Assembly (NCBI GenBank): GCA_019915015.1
Contig: JAHBBC010000002.1
Span: forward strand, 2,914,001-2,978,000
Direction of reading: 5' to 3'
Origin: Auriscalpium vulgare
Lineage: Eukaryota > Basidiomycota > Agaricomycetes > Russulales > Auriscalpiaceae
DNA: 64,000 bases
This document shows, in pieces, positions 42,745-54,370 of this stretch (position 1 is its first letter; each line of letters opens with the position of its first letter). Position numbers and translations under genes: made by a program. A model generated the notes under the pieces. It had not been told where the DNA came from, searched no databases, and saw nothing but the letters and a program-made list of their open reading frames with translations.

Positions 42745-45700
42745 ATGTCCTCTTCTGCCCAACTTCTTCCAGCCCGGGACCACTGCACCATCAACCGATG
42801 CGGCTGTGGCGGTTTCGTACCTGCGTCCACTGGGGTTGGCACCCAGGCAGCACGGCAGGTATGCCCTCACCTTTGTCGCCTCTGTCTGCTTTTCACTATT
42901 TTCCTGTCCCAGGGTGTGGAAACGGCTAGTGACCACTGCTCTGGCTGCGAGCACACCTGGCTGTCGCACACCGTGCAGCACATCAGCGACGAGTCACACC
43001 CGCACTATGGCACACAAAAGGGCCCATATCCCGCACGCGAATGCGGTGGGTATTTCTCAGTACGTCTTGCCGTCACCATTCTCGGGCTTGTCAACTTGCT
43101 GGGAGTGGGCCGACGCATAGCGCGGCAGTACAATTCCAGGTGCAATACGGGGTTCAATAATCTTCTCAAATTGGAAGAATATGTAACAGAGACTACTTTA
43201 TTTGACATCTTTGCCCTGCGGTTTGAGCTCAAGAGCAATGACATCATTTCGGGTTTTAAATGCAATTTAATAGCCGGAATGACGTCATCATCTCTTGCTA
43301 GCAATCGTGCTGTTCTATACGCTCTGCTGTTCTATACGCTCAATCCTAGTAATATTACTGTGTGTGTGGAATGCTTTATAGGCAACAATATGTGTACAGT
43401 GAGTGTATCATCCCGAGTAGACGTGAGGCTGGTGAGGGAGCTGAAAGCGCGAGTGGACAAAGCGTGGGAGTAAATTTCCAAAAAAGGCGACACAGACTGT
43501 CGTTGCATGGGTCGAAAAAAAGCTGGATGTAGATGACATAAGCAACGATTCATAGGAATCGTAATGGCTGAATACTTGCGGATGCTTCAGTACGACACAT
43601 CGTGGCGCAGGGATTCTCCTTGTGTATGCGGCGCACCGTGGTATCAACATACCAACATCCCCCCTCGGTGTGCCTGCCTTTGCGTCACTCAGTCGCCCAT
43701 GCTCACTGCGCTCACGTCTCATGCTGCAGTTCAAACGACAGCCATCTTCCCTCGCTTGCTCAGTCCCCTCCCATCACCAGCGGGGCCGCCGTTTCGTCAT
43801 CCTCAACATTGGCAACCCCGATCACGGTCTTCAGCCCAACACGTCGTGAGCCCGCAGGCAATACGCAGTCCCGTCGGGCAGCTAGCTACCAGCGGGTGTC
43901 AGCTCAAGCCAACGCCCAGCATACGGGCCGCGTTATGAGCCTTCGAGTGCGCCCCGCTATCTCATGTGCTGAGCCCTGGCTGACTTCCATCCACCTGACC
44001 CCTCCAGTCCCGCTCTCAGTTTGCTGAGGGTCCTACTCCGGTTCAAGACGATACCATTGTCATGTTCGCCTTGCTGCCCTTTGTGGTCAGTACCGACGTC
44101 ACATCTATTTCATTTTGCTCCTAACCATTCGCTACTAGCCGAAGGGAAGCAGCTACGGACAGGGCTCGCCTGCTCTCTCTGTGCCGATTGAACGTCTTAC
44201 CGACTTTCTGCACGTTCTCAAGGCCCACTCCCTCACCCTCACCATACCTTTGCCCCCTGAAGGTGAAGTATGGCAGACTGTCAACCACGCCATTGTGAGA
44301 CACTGCGAAGCGCACCGCCTTGTTCTCCCTCCCCCACCCGCGTCTGAGAATGTGGGCTCAGTCAGGCCGTACCACAAGACCGACTGGCAGCTCCTTTCGG
44401 TTAAGAACGCCCGCCAAAGCCAGTACAAGCGGTTTCAAGCGGACGCTACGGTCACGGCTCAGACCTTCACCTTGCCAACTCTAAAGACAAAGGCTGGCAA
44501 CAAAAAGGTGGCCAACCCGCTTGAGGCCAATACGCCTCTGCTCTTTGCAGGTACTTCATCATATCGTCTATCCTTCCCTTCAAGGCTTAACCTTCACCCC
44601 AGCGCCGCGGTGGGGCAACATGAAGGCACCCGTCGCCTTGTTCTTCTCCGAGTCTGAGCCCCCCGCGCCGCACCACTTGCTGGTTCACTCCTGCTTTCCA
44701 TCGCGCATCACCCACGGACACCTTGAGGCCGTCCTCCCACCTCCTGCATGCGCATTGACATGCCCCGGCCCCGAGCCTGTGCACGTCTCTGTGCCAACCT
44801 GGGGTGCGTCCGAGGTTGCAACCCCGCTGCCGCCTCCAGATTGGCAAGCGACGGAACCTCTGAACGGTACCGCTGTGCGTCTTGTCTATTTTGCTCATAA
44901 CACTCTCAATTCTTAATCTTTCCGGCGCAAACACTAGGTTGGCTCACCTGCACTGCGGCCCATGGATAGGTATAGAGGCGCTTCCCCTCTGACGCCCCCT
45001 CCAGCCACCATTGTATCACCTCCTCCGTCTCTTGGCTCTTCCAACGCCTTTGTTGCTGCCGGCGCTGTACGTCAACGATCTGACTCGGACACAGTGGTAC
45101 AGTCGCATTGCTGCAGCTGACGGTGCCTTTTCTTGCTGGCTAACCGCGTATTCCTAGGCGGCGGAAGCAGAGGACCGACATGTGCCACGCAGGCGCATTG
45201 ATGACGCAAGCGCTGCCGATGGAGGGGCTCATATGCTTACAGCGCGGGCAAGTGTTGTTTCTGTGACACATTGATCCACCAATTCACGCCCTCATAGAGT
45301 ACAGCTGCCTCGTCGGCTGAGGTTGCGGATCTGAGTACCAGCAACGCGCACCTAGTATGTGGACTCGTCCTTTCAAAGTCGACGCTCCCTCACGCTCCAG
45401 CCATCCAGGACGCCGATGCGGCCCTTCAAGTTGTGGTTGCTGGCGCCCATGGACGTCATGCCCCCCTCACAGAGGCTGAAGGATCGACGGACGCACGGGA
45501 GCTGATGTCAGCAACGGCTGCTCTTGTATGTGCCGTCGCGGCCCTTTTCCCTTTGCACGCCTTGCTCATAGCCGCTTTCGTCAGCCCCCAGCCGAGTCGA
45601 CCCCTCTGTTTATTGCAGAGGAGGTGCCCACACCGTTGCTCAATGTAACGGCAGAGCGGACTGCCGGAGATGGCATCGTGCGTCTTACGGTCGTGCAACG

Positions 45701-47533
45701 ATCTCAGCATCTGACCCCCCACAGGTGCCGGTAGACGCTGCTCCCCAAGCCCACATCCTTGCTGCTCAACCACTTATGCTCAAGCAGTGGCGCAACGCCG
45801 TTGATCGGCTGCTCGCGCCTTTTGGTCGAGAACCTCTTTTGGGGCAAAATGGCCTTGTGTCATTCAGCGGCAACTCCGCAGAGACCGTAGGGGATGCCAT
45901 GTTCAGCTACCTTGTATGGAAGCACATGCCCACCATCGGCGGCGTCTCATCATTTGAGTTGCCGCATGCTGATGTTCAATACCAATTGGCAGAGTTGGAC
46001 GCATTCCTGAGCCCTCGCATGAGGTCGTACAGCGTGTGAGTTGCTTTGGTTCATTCCAGCTGAAGCTTGCTAACAACATTGGGCTGCTCAGGGCCCGCAG
46101 CATCGGACGTGGCCCTGAAAAGGCCGTCTATCGGTTCATCGTTGAGCGTTTTGCGTCACAAAATGATTGCTGGGCAACGCGCGGGTCGTATATCTCTCCC
46201 CAATTTACACCTATCCCAGCTGCCATCCCCTCACGCATCGCGTATTACCGCGCATGCGGAATGATGTGCGCTCTGCATATGCTCCACCTTGGCCTACCCC
46301 CTGTCCCCGTCTCCCCATTTCTTATATTGGCCGCTATCCTCGGGAGGGTCATGCTCGACAAGGTCGACGAAGCATGGGTTCGCCGATTTGATCCTAAAGC
46401 TGCCGACATCCTTCAACCTTGGCTTGCATGCGTCAACGACGGTGTCATCCCGGACAACCCTCTCCACCCCGCCTGCCAGCTGTTGATTGAAACCGTGAAT
46501 ATTCCGGTCTGTTCATTCTGCAGATGCGCATGATCTGAGCTCATACACGTTTACGCACAGCCTTCCCTGGGCAAAGTCATGTTTCAACAGCCCGAACTTA
46601 GGAGCACACTCTCGCAGAGCGTTGTCACTGCCGTTCTGCTTGGTAACGCTGCAATTTGGGAGCATGCAGAATTTTTGGCTTTCCGAGATGGGTTCAATCG
46701 TCAACTTGGGCACGACGAAAGCTCCGGGCGCACAGATTCGGTCGCATCTGTATGTCCCTTGCACTCCCCCGGTCATTCTTTCACGCTGATGCCTCCGCTG
46801 CATCGGTCCCGCAGACGTTTTCCTCAGCCAGCGGCATGCGCTTTGACCCGTGCACCATCATCTTCACCCTGTATGAAAGCGGCAAGCACAGCCCTGCCTT
46901 GCTCATTGGGCACATTGTGTGCACTTCCGACGATGCAACAGGGAATGAGATCAACGCTCGGTTTGAACTCCTATTCTATTACTCCCTCCTCCGGTATCTT
47001 CTGGGCGCGGGACACCCGGACCATCCCATGATCCGAGGGATTTATCCTGACATATATACGGAGGCAGCTCAGGAGGATCGGACACTGCGTCCTCGCCTTT
47101 TGCTCGAGGCTATGACTGAGTCAGAGCTTATGCCCACAGATATGGGCTGGAAGCTATATGTGAGTTGCTGTTCTGACCTTCAGCTGATTTCATCCGGCGC
47201 TGACCCTCTCATTTCAGTTTCGATTTCATCATGACACGTCCAGCGTGAGCCCCGTCCTTTCCGCAGGTCAAAACTATGCCCATGTAAGTCATAACCCTCT
47301 CTCATCATCCGGCATTCATTGATGCATCCACCGCGTAGGGCGGCAATCCAGACGCTATGCCAACTATCCATTTTCACACATGCAGTACTTTGTGCGACGT
47401 TCCCGTCAACGATTGGCTTCTAAGGGCTTTGCTAGAGCCTCGAGACTTCACCACCTCGGCCAAAGCAACGCTGTTCGATTGCTGGCTCCATGCCCAACTG
47501 TTGGGCAACAAAGGGCACTACAACCTCATATGA
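42745..47533 (+). CDS. Cys-rich protein with C-terminal HECT ubiquitin-ligase domain
   Basis: Eighteen exons join in frame: 42745-42858, 42913-43059, 43591-43667, 43730-43946, 44020-44085, 44139-44550, 44585-44874, 44938-45066, 45158-45251, 45305-45354, 45409-45525, 45585-45677, 45725-46035, 46092-46506, 46561-46749, 46815-47159, 47218-47283, 47339-47533 (1108 aa). The N-terminus has Cys/His pairs suited to metal binding (CTINRCGCGGFV, CSGCEHTWLSH, CVCGAPWYQH). The middle is Pro/Ser-rich. The C-terminal third resembles a HECT domain: SIGRGPEKAVYRFIVERFAS, AILGRVMLDKVDEAWVRRF, GFNRQLG and the catalytic loop TIHFHTCSTLCDVPVNDW with the likely active Cys1059, about 50 residues from the end. HECT enzymes take ubiquitin from E2 on this Cys and pass it to a substrate. 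The 531-nt intron 2 has taken up repeat R2. Early and middle exon joins are less certain. Confidence 0.7.
43090..43138 (+). pseudogene. 3' tail fragment of the F-box gene type at 18144
   Basis: gtcaacttgctgggagtggg / cgcatagcgcggcagtacaa matches the end of the gene at 18144-19196 (cacttgctgggagtgggccg / gcttagcacggcaatacga), including TCWEWADA and the stop. Only about 50 bp remain, inside intron 2 of the HECT gene, directly before R2 copy 2. Confidence 0.6.
43222..43564 (+). repeat. Dispersed repeat R2, copy 2 (in a HECT-gene intron)
   Basis: Same blocks as 21408-21741, including an inverted aatgacatcatttcgg / ccggaatgacgtcatc hairpin and the end hairpin acgattcataggaatcgt. It enlarges the intron to 531 nt while the neighbouring introns are about 50-100 nt. 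Confidence 0.7.
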
Positions 47534-48355
47534 CTTGCCGTTCTTCCGTTGTTGCATCTCTTAGCAGAAAAATAGACATACTATATCAAGTTCGCTCTTT
47601 GTGTGTCACACACGTACCGTGTGCTCACCAATTGTCATGCCCGCGCCCCTCCACAGTCCCACCAACATAAACGTGGCCTGTAGCCCTGACGCCGACGCCG
47701 CCCATGCCAAACGTGTGTCCCAGGCCGCACACTGCTCCACTAACCTTCCACGTCGCCAGGCTCGTCACCTCTTCCATACTACCCACTGGCACCATGCCTG
47801 TGTCTCATGCATGCATCTCATGCCTGCGTTGATGGGCGCCCTCCGACCGCCCACGGCGTTTCCTGGCAGCAGTGTACCCAAGCCGGCACGGCGCGGATGC
47901 ACAGCGATCATGACCGAGCCGCCGCAGGGACGTCTCCACGCGGACGGTGCGGGCCGTGCTGGAAGTGGCATGGCGGCGGACCAGTGCATTGGCGGGCGCT
48001 GTGCAGGCATGATGCAGAGCGGGTGGGGGCACTGCGACGCCGTACGAGGCGGTCACACGGGCAGACAGATATATTTAGCCAACTGAATGAACATCCTGGA
48101 CCGAGGTGAGAGCAAAAGAATATTCGACACAGCGCGGGCGTTGGAGCCGTACGGATAACAAACAGAAAGTTAGGGCCTTGGCTATGCATGGTAAAGGCGT
48201 TGGAGCGATATAGGTTTTGTTGTGAGCGTTCGGCTGAGAAGGCAGCACTGGAAGGGACGCTGTGGAAAGTGCGACACCGAGCTCCTGTTTAATTAAGAAA
48301 GGGGGCTGCAGTAGACGCTGGCGTTGGCGTGCAGCAAAATAAAAACAGTTGCGCC
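47534..48355. other. Intergenic between convergent genes
   Basis: Several overlapping short frames but no domain or consistent splicing. It presumably holds the terminators of the HECT gene and of the convergent 606-aa gene. Confidence 0.4.
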
Positions 48356-50350
48356 TCAAGCATGAGGAGGGTTGCTAGAGTCCGTAGGGTTTGAGCCAGG
48401 CATATAATAGCCTGCAGAAGAGCGGTCAGTACATATGCAAGGATGTAGCAACCAAGAGCTCACCGTCTCGGTCAAAATGCCCAAGACGGGTTGACAGACC
48501 CTCAAATGAGGTGTTTAATGCGTCGTATTCATCGTCTGTCATAGAGCCATTGACAAACGCTGACATGCTCTTGTCAATACGCGGCTGGCCCAGCATGACC
48601 TTCAGAATACGAACGGTCCGTTGCCCCTCAGCTGAGAGGCTGGCGAACCGTGCCTGCAATCGATCAGGATGGTTACGTGAGAGCACCGTCATGCCCTTCT
48701 TGAACGCTGTGCGATAATTTTTGAACGTGCCCTCCTTCAACCCAGCCCACGACGTGATGAGCTCTTGAAGGCTGATGGAATCAGGTGTCTGTGCGATATA
48801 AGGCAGCTCGGTGGACGTAGCGTTGCTGAGCCCAGAGAAGGGAGGGTACACAACTGCGTCGGAAATCCTCAGGCTTGTGAGGGACAACCCCAACCTCTCG
48901 CAGACGTCGTTGACGAGTCGAACCTTCGCCATACTGACGTACCCCACTTTGGCATTGTCGTAGACCTGCGACCTGAGCGCGTCCATATCAGAGCAAAGCG
49001 TGCCGACGGCAGCTCGCAGGTAGGAGATGAGGGGCGAGTTCGGCTGGTTGCCGCGGCCTGCTGCCGAGGGGCTGCCGTTTGACGAAGATGCGGTGCTGAG
49101 GTGCGCTTGGTTATTGTTGAATGCCGTGCTGGCGGCTGGCATAGCGCCTGGTGTCGGCGCTGATATCCCCAAGGTGGGCGCCTGCATATCATGTAGCAGG
49201 GAATCGAGCGGCGACAGCAATGCGCCCTGGGCACGTTGGACTTCAAACGCCGTGCTTTGGATAGCCTGTATATAAGGCCCTGTCAGCCTGCCACAGAGCG
49301 CACAGAATGATGAGACGCACCTCGTCGTCCTTGTACACATACAGCACATAAACCGCAGTGGACTCATCGTCCTCAAGGCCTTGCGTTTCCAATAAGGCCC
49401 TACGCTCATCCGAGGGTTTTGCGGTTTCTAGCAAATACCACCCGCCGACCGGCATAGCGACCCTGGGCTGGCCGTGCAAGGCCTCCGACAAAAGGCATAT
49501 CTCATGAAACCGATGGTTGTGACGAGTAAATTCGCCCCGAGGCGTGACGGAAACATCGTGAGGAACCACAGATGTTCCGATACGTATGGTGTGAGGGTCG
49601 GGAAGGGCGATGAGATCTCGCCGCGCTCGTGAATGGGCCAAGGCAGCTACCACCTCCCAAATGGAAGGCTGAAGAGTGATGAACACCCTCTCAGCATATG
49701 AATATCCTCCCCTCATTGCCCTCGCTGTTGAGTCGACTCCAAGAAATACAAGGGATGGGCCCGCACCGCCATAGAACGAAGTGGGGAATACCGTATGGTC
49801 CATCGTGAGTCCAGGAGGCGCTGGAAGCAGGTCGGATGCAAATGCGGGCACACCATCTGGCCCAGGGGACTCCAGGCCAGCAGTAGAGTATTGAGGCCCA
49901 TCGTCAGCGGCCGTCGGGGGCAATGAAGCAGAGGCAAGGGGGGCTCCGGAGGGCAGATTCGGGGATTGGGATGTTGGATGGGATGGTGAGCCAGACCCCG
50001 CAGTGGCCCACTGAGCGGAAGGGTTCAACAGATTTTGAGAAGATTGTACGCTATCAGGCTCGCCATGTTCGGAGGGTTCCACACCAGCTTGAGTCGACGA
50101 TTGGGCAGGCTGGTAGCTCTGAGGAGGCAGGAACGATAACCCTGACACCTCCTGGAGCTCTATGATCAGGCCTGCAGCATGGGTAGCGTCGTAGGGAAGC
50201 TCGCCGTGGTCAAAGATGAACATGCTGTTGTCAAGGGTCCCTGCGGTCGCAAAGGCAACAACAGCGATGAGCACGACGTAGGAACCTGGCCAGCAGGCTT
50301 TACGCACCCGACATTTGCTCTCCAATGAGCTCAATATCATCGTCGTACAT
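48356..50350 (-). CDS. 606-aa protein of unknown function
   Basis: Four exons (50350-50308, 50240-49321, 49265-48464, 48411-48356) total 1821 nt with continuous frame. The short first exon (MYDDDIELIGEQMSG) is supported because it removes an apparent hydrophobic leader that is really intron. I do not recognise the family. It begins TLDNSMFIFDHGELPYDATH. A Pro/Ser/Ala-rich stretch lies at about 60-170. A more globular middle follows (YSYAERVFITLQPSIWEVVA, LPDPHTIRIGTSVVPHDVSV, RVAMPVGGWYLLETAKPSDE). The last 250 residues are helical (SYLRAAVGTLCSDMDALRSQ, SLQELITSWAGLKEGTFKNY). No signal peptide or catalytic motif was found. Convergent with the HECT gene. Confidence 0.65.
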
Positions 50351-51075
50351 CTAGGTGCCGTGCCGCTACGCGGCCAGCACTACAAGGTGTCGCCGGTCAG
50401 CAAAATATGGCGGAGGGCGCTTGGTGGAGCGTACGTTGGAGGTGCGGGTGCCCCAGCAAAATGCCACAGCGGTAGATAGAGACGATGGGAGGCGGAGCGA
50501 TGAGACAGCGTTGATTCAGCAACCCTCGAGTGCTCAATGAGGGGCAGAAGAGAGGGAGAGAAATATATTCGTGCCATTTCCCTTGTCCGATGAACGTGAT
50601 CGTGCCCGCCAGGTACGCGACTCAACGCGTCACAGCGGGTCGCTCGCCCGGTGTCATCTTTGTCCCACATCATCTGGTCATACAGTGGCCTTGAACAACG
50701 AGCGTCGCTAGGGGCCAGGATGAACTGGGCAACAGCCCAGGCGTTTGGGCAGACACCATCCAATTGCAAAACCTTGCACCAAATCCGTCCGGTAGCAAAG
50801 AGGCTTTCCGCCCGCTTGGCGCCTCCTTGATGGCGGGGTTTGGTATGCTCGGCCCGAGACGGACAGGGGAGCCTCCGATATGCAGCAGCGCCAGCTTCTC
50901 AGTCCCCTAGGCCAAAAGTGGAGTGAGGCACGCAGAATTTACTGCCGCTCACCAATCTCACCGGGGGTATCGGCCTTGACCCTGAATTGCCCTCGGTGGC
51001 ACGGATGTTCGGTCATGTATTGAATCAAAGTGCGCACTGAGTGCAGACACATGTACGACAATGCGTGCCCATTCG
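50351..51075. other. Intergenic, no supported gene
   Basis: A 129-codon minus-strand frame (50380-50769) exists but shows no domain. The region likely includes the promoter of the 606-aa gene and the 3' end of the F-box gene. Confidence 0.4.
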
Positions 51076-52158
51076 CTAATCCCAGGTCTCCCAACCTTCA
51101 TCTTCTTCGGAGTCATGGTGGTACGGTTCCTCTAGCCATGAGTCGCATCTCTGGCCTGTCTCGCCTTGCACGATAATCTGCAGCTGCGCAGCAACGTCAG
51201 GTTCCGCAGGCGTACGCTCCGTGACCTTTTGAAAGGATGCGGTTGCCACCTGCGTAAGCGTGGCCAGGGATTCTTCGGTGGCGGAGCCGGCCTGCAGCTC
51301 ACAGCGCATGCGAGCATGTGCAGGGAGAGTGAGGTGGGAGAGGAGCAGTATGCCTGCTGCGGCGGTTGTAAAGAGCCGGAGCTCAGCAAGTCGCGTAGCG
51401 ACGGTCGTCAGATTCTGGTGGACGGCGGGGCCAAGGGAGCTGCTGCTCGCTGCTCCTGCTTGATCCAAGGTGAAAGAAAGCTCCAAATGCTCCAGATTCG
51501 GCATTTGCGCCAACCCGCGAAGGACCTCTGACAGAGAGGCTGAACGTACAGGGCCGATGTGCAGACTGGTGAGGTTTTTGAAGAGGGGGGACAGCCATGG
51601 AAAGGCGGGTTCGACCGACGCCATGCTGAAATGGCGCAGCAACGGGGCTCTTCGATCGAGGAAGCTGTATGGGATGGCCTTGGCTTCAATGGACGGCCAC
51701 CTAGTGTCAAACTTGAGACGAAGTGTGTGGAGGCGCGGTGCGGGGGTGTATAAAAAGTCGAGGAGCTCAAGGCTGCTAGCAAGGTATAGGGTGTGCGTGC
51801 GGGACACCTGATACTCCAGGAATTCCCTCTGCCAGTCCTCATAGTCGTACTGTGGCATGGGAACACGGACGGTGAGCGGCATTCGCTTGGCACGCTGTAA
51901 GAACTGCGCCGTGCCTGTAGGACCCAGCCACACGGAAAGTCGAATGTCGGCCCACAGGGCAGGAGTCCCGATAGCCACATTGCGCCACCGTTGGCAGACG
52001 TGCGTTACGCGGGCCCACCCACACAGTCTCCCACCCCGACCAACGGTCGGCCAAATTGCGGAGAGAAGCATGAAGATGACGACAAGGAGCTCCGGGGGGA
52101 GGCGAGCCACAGGCAGGCAGTTGTTATGCTTGTGGTGTACCATGCGGATGGCCTCCAT
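51076..52158 (-). CDS. F-box protein, short divergent member
   Basis: 360 aa from ATG 52158 (MEAIRMVHHKHNNCLPVARL). The open frame extends upstream but is interrupted by a likely intron ending cacag at about 52180. F-box at about residues 16-85 (VARLPPELLVVIFMLLSAIW; WARVTHVCQRWRNVAIGTPA). Leucine-rich segments: LRLKFDTRWPS, LEHLELSFTLDQAG. The tail is acidic (HHDSEEDEGWETWD). It is shorter and more diverged than the cluster in the first 25 kb but has the same architecture; no interruption seen. SCF substrate receptor inferred. Confidence 0.75.
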   Translation of the reverse strand: MEAIRMVHHKHNNCLPVARLPPELLVVIFMLLSAIWPTVGRGGRLCGWARVTHVCQRWRNVAIGTPALWADIRLSVWLGPTGTAQFLQRAKRMPLTVRVPMPQYDYEDWQREFLEYQVSRTHTLYLASSLELLDFLYTPAPRLHTLRLKFDTRWPSIEAKAIPYSFLDRRAPLLRHFSMASVEPAFPWLSPLFKNLTSLHIGPVRSASLSEVLRGLAQMPNLEHLELSFTLDQAGAASSSSLGPAVHQNLTTVATRLAELRLFTTAAAGILLLSHLTLPAHARMRCELQAGSATEESLATLTQVATASFQKVTERTPAEPDVAAQLQIIVQGETGQRCDSWLEEPYHHDSEEDEGWETWD

Positions 52159-52836
52159 GTCAATTCCTGGTGAAGGTCTGTGAGTCATCCACTGGCAGCA
52201 GCGCATGCCCATATGAGACGCACGTGCACGTTCAGCAGCTGGGCCACCCACGCAAACCAGACTGACAGGTGCCTTACAAGAGGCTGGGCCTGGATAGCGA
52301 CAATGCCTCAGGCAAAAGACCCAATATAGATAGAGGTAGCGAACGCACGCAAAGTCAATAGTGACGAGGGCCAGGTGGAGATGAGTCGTGTAAATTGCGG
52401 AGAAAGAGCGAACACGGCAAGACAAATCTGAGTTCGGTCTGACTTACGTAATCCGGATCAAACTCGGACCGCCGGATCAGGATCTGACCCACGTGTTTGT
52501 ATATGGTCAAAGTTACATCACTCGGATCATGTATGGCCCGGCAAATCAAGATCCAAATGGGGCCATGCAGTGCAGCGTCGGCGCTCAAACTTAGCGGAAG
52601 GGCTGCAAAAGAACTTCCGCATGCAACGGATGTGTGCATGCCACTCATGCACGGTCAGGATAATCAAAAAGTACTGCATTGGTTTGGCCATAAGGCACGA
52701 GTGAGCAAACAACAGTAGAGAGCGAGAGTAAGGAAAGCAGAGGGCCGAGCGAGACAAGGTACAAGCCAGCTGACCCGAGGAGATGTCAGCGTATATCCTC
52801 CGTGAGGGAGAGAAAGCACGCACCTTTCATCAACCA
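52159..52836. other. Intergenic with a 47-bp dispersed repeat
   Basis: 52453-52499 (ccggatcaaactcgga...ggatctgacc.acgtgtttg) recurs in the same orientation at 58408-58453. Otherwise no gene-like frame. Confidence 0.45.
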
Positions 52837-53693
52837 TCACGGTGCCACGTTCTGTGCCCAGTCATGCAGGTTGATCTTTTGCGCGCCCCCGAAAGGACTC
52901 ATTGGCGGCAGGCGGTATTCTGGAGTCGCTGGCGGCATCGGCGGAGGTGAAGAGCTGCGTCGAGGCCGGCGAGCGCGCGGGGCTGGGGTGAGGGGCGTGA
53001 ATGGGGTATTGGCAGGGGATGGGGTACGTGGAACACTTGACGGCGGGACACCTGCGAATATGACGGGGGAGCTGCCAGCGAACAGAATTGGCGAGTCGGG
53101 CACGTCGGCGGGGGGCGCAATGGGAGCGAGCGCGCTGGGGTTGAGGGTGTCAAGCCATGCGGGCGCTGCACAGACGGGCGTGGGCTTAGGGGCGGCGAAG
53201 CGGGGGGTGCCGGACGCAACGGTGGGCGCTGGTGCAGGGGTAGCGACAGCAGGCGGCGGGATGTGGAACAAGAGTGTGGCCACCGGCGCCGGCGCAAAGG
53301 CGGGCACGGGCTCAACGCTGGCGAAGTGGGGCACGGGTGACGCGTTGGTGAAGGCAGGCGCCGGTGCGGGTACGGGGGCCGCAATGTGGGAGGCAAAAGC
53401 AAAAGCGTGCGGGAGCACGGGAGGGGGGGCGGGGGCTGCGCTGGGGAAGGCAGGCGCTGGTGTGTTGTTGGTGAAGGCAGGCGTGGGCACGAAAAGGGGA
53501 GTGGCGCCCGGCGATGAGAAAGAGGATGGCAGTTGGTGGGTTCCTGGCCAACAGAACGAGGGTATGTAGACTTGAAGGACCTGGAGAACATCCAGCTGTG
53601 ATCAGTGAATTGTCAGTGTTTGAATAGTACTCTGGCGCGCACATAGAGTCCGGGGGCTGCAAAAACGACGGGGACAGTGACTTGGTGCGCCAT
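52837..53693 (-). CDS. Pro/Ala-rich protein of unknown function
   Basis: Two exons (53693-53643, 53595-52837) give 269 aa. It starts MAHQVTVPVVFAAPGLY, then LDVLQVLQVYIPSFCW, then a long Pro/Ala/Ser/Thr region built from PAPAFTN-like units. It ends SSSPPPMPPATPEYRLPPMS and INLHDWAQNVAP. Low-complexity composition suggests a disordered protein. The opposite strand is also open (Gly/Ala-rich), but it lacks the in-frame splice and is judged a shadow. Unknown family. Confidence 0.45.
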
Positions 53694-53902
53694 GGGGAGA
53701 TTCACTGGTGGAGTAAAGACGGAAGCAAAAGGGCGGTGGTTGTCAAGGCAAAGTTGCGCCGTGCGTGCACGGGCGCTGATGCGGCTCTTCCACAATTTCC
53801 CACGTATGCCTTGGACCCACAGGGACCCACTGAGAGGCCTCAAATGCGCACAATCTCGTAATTGGCACAACGGTGGATATAATAATCCTAACGCCCAGCA
53901 CC

Positions 53903-54370
53903 TCAGGCCTCTCCCTCGGACCGGGCCCTTCCTGCGCCGTCATTGTTCCCCCATCCTGCCGCCCAATCTGCGTTGGCCCATTCTGTGCCATCAGCTTTCC
54001 CCCATCCTGCCGCCCAATCTGCATTCCCCCACCTAATTAGGTCTATGGTGGCGTTCCAAGCCTCGTCGAGTTCCTTCTGGATGCTGGGCGGGAGCGGGCG
54101 CATCTCGGCAGGCTTGGGGTACTTGCTGCGCGGATCACGCGGCGCCGCCCTGCGACCGTAGCCCTTCCTCGTGGGGGCGTGAAAGTGATACTCGGGGTGG
54201 GACCTCAACCTTGCCAGGTCCATGTCCCAGACCATCAGCAAGCTTCGGCCAGCACATTGAAAAGGTGCACACCAAGCCTTCGTTATCTCCTCCCGCCGCT
54301 TGTTCTCATCGGCTCTCTTGCGAGCCAACCGCTTCACAAAGGCAAGGGGATCCGTGTTGTTGATGCGCAT
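53903..54370 (-). CDS. Small basic/Trp-rich conserved-looking protein
   Basis: 155 aa from ATG 54370 (MRINNTDPLAFVKRLARKRA). It reads through KRREEITKAWCAPFQCAGRS, ARLRSHPEYHFHAPTRK and SIQKELDEAWNATIDLIRWG, then a repeated tail NADWAAGWG, which matches a duplicated block at DNA level (53941-54031). It resembles small proteins I have seen beside KDZ/TET-type loci in mushrooms, but I cannot name it. An upstream exon is possible. Confidence 0.5.
   Translation of the reverse strand: MRINNTDPLAFVKRLARKRADENKRREEITKAWCAPFQCAGRSLLMVWDMDLARLRSHPEYHFHAPTRKGYGRRAAPRDPRSKYPKPAEMRPLPPSIQKELDEAWNATIDLIRWGNADWAAGWGKADGTEWANADWAAGWGNNDGAGRARSEGEA

Noticed and set aside
52802..53569. Gly/Ala-rich 255-codon plus-strand frame
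   Set aside because: Complement of the Pro/Ala-rich gene; only the minus strand gives a supported ATG exon and splice.
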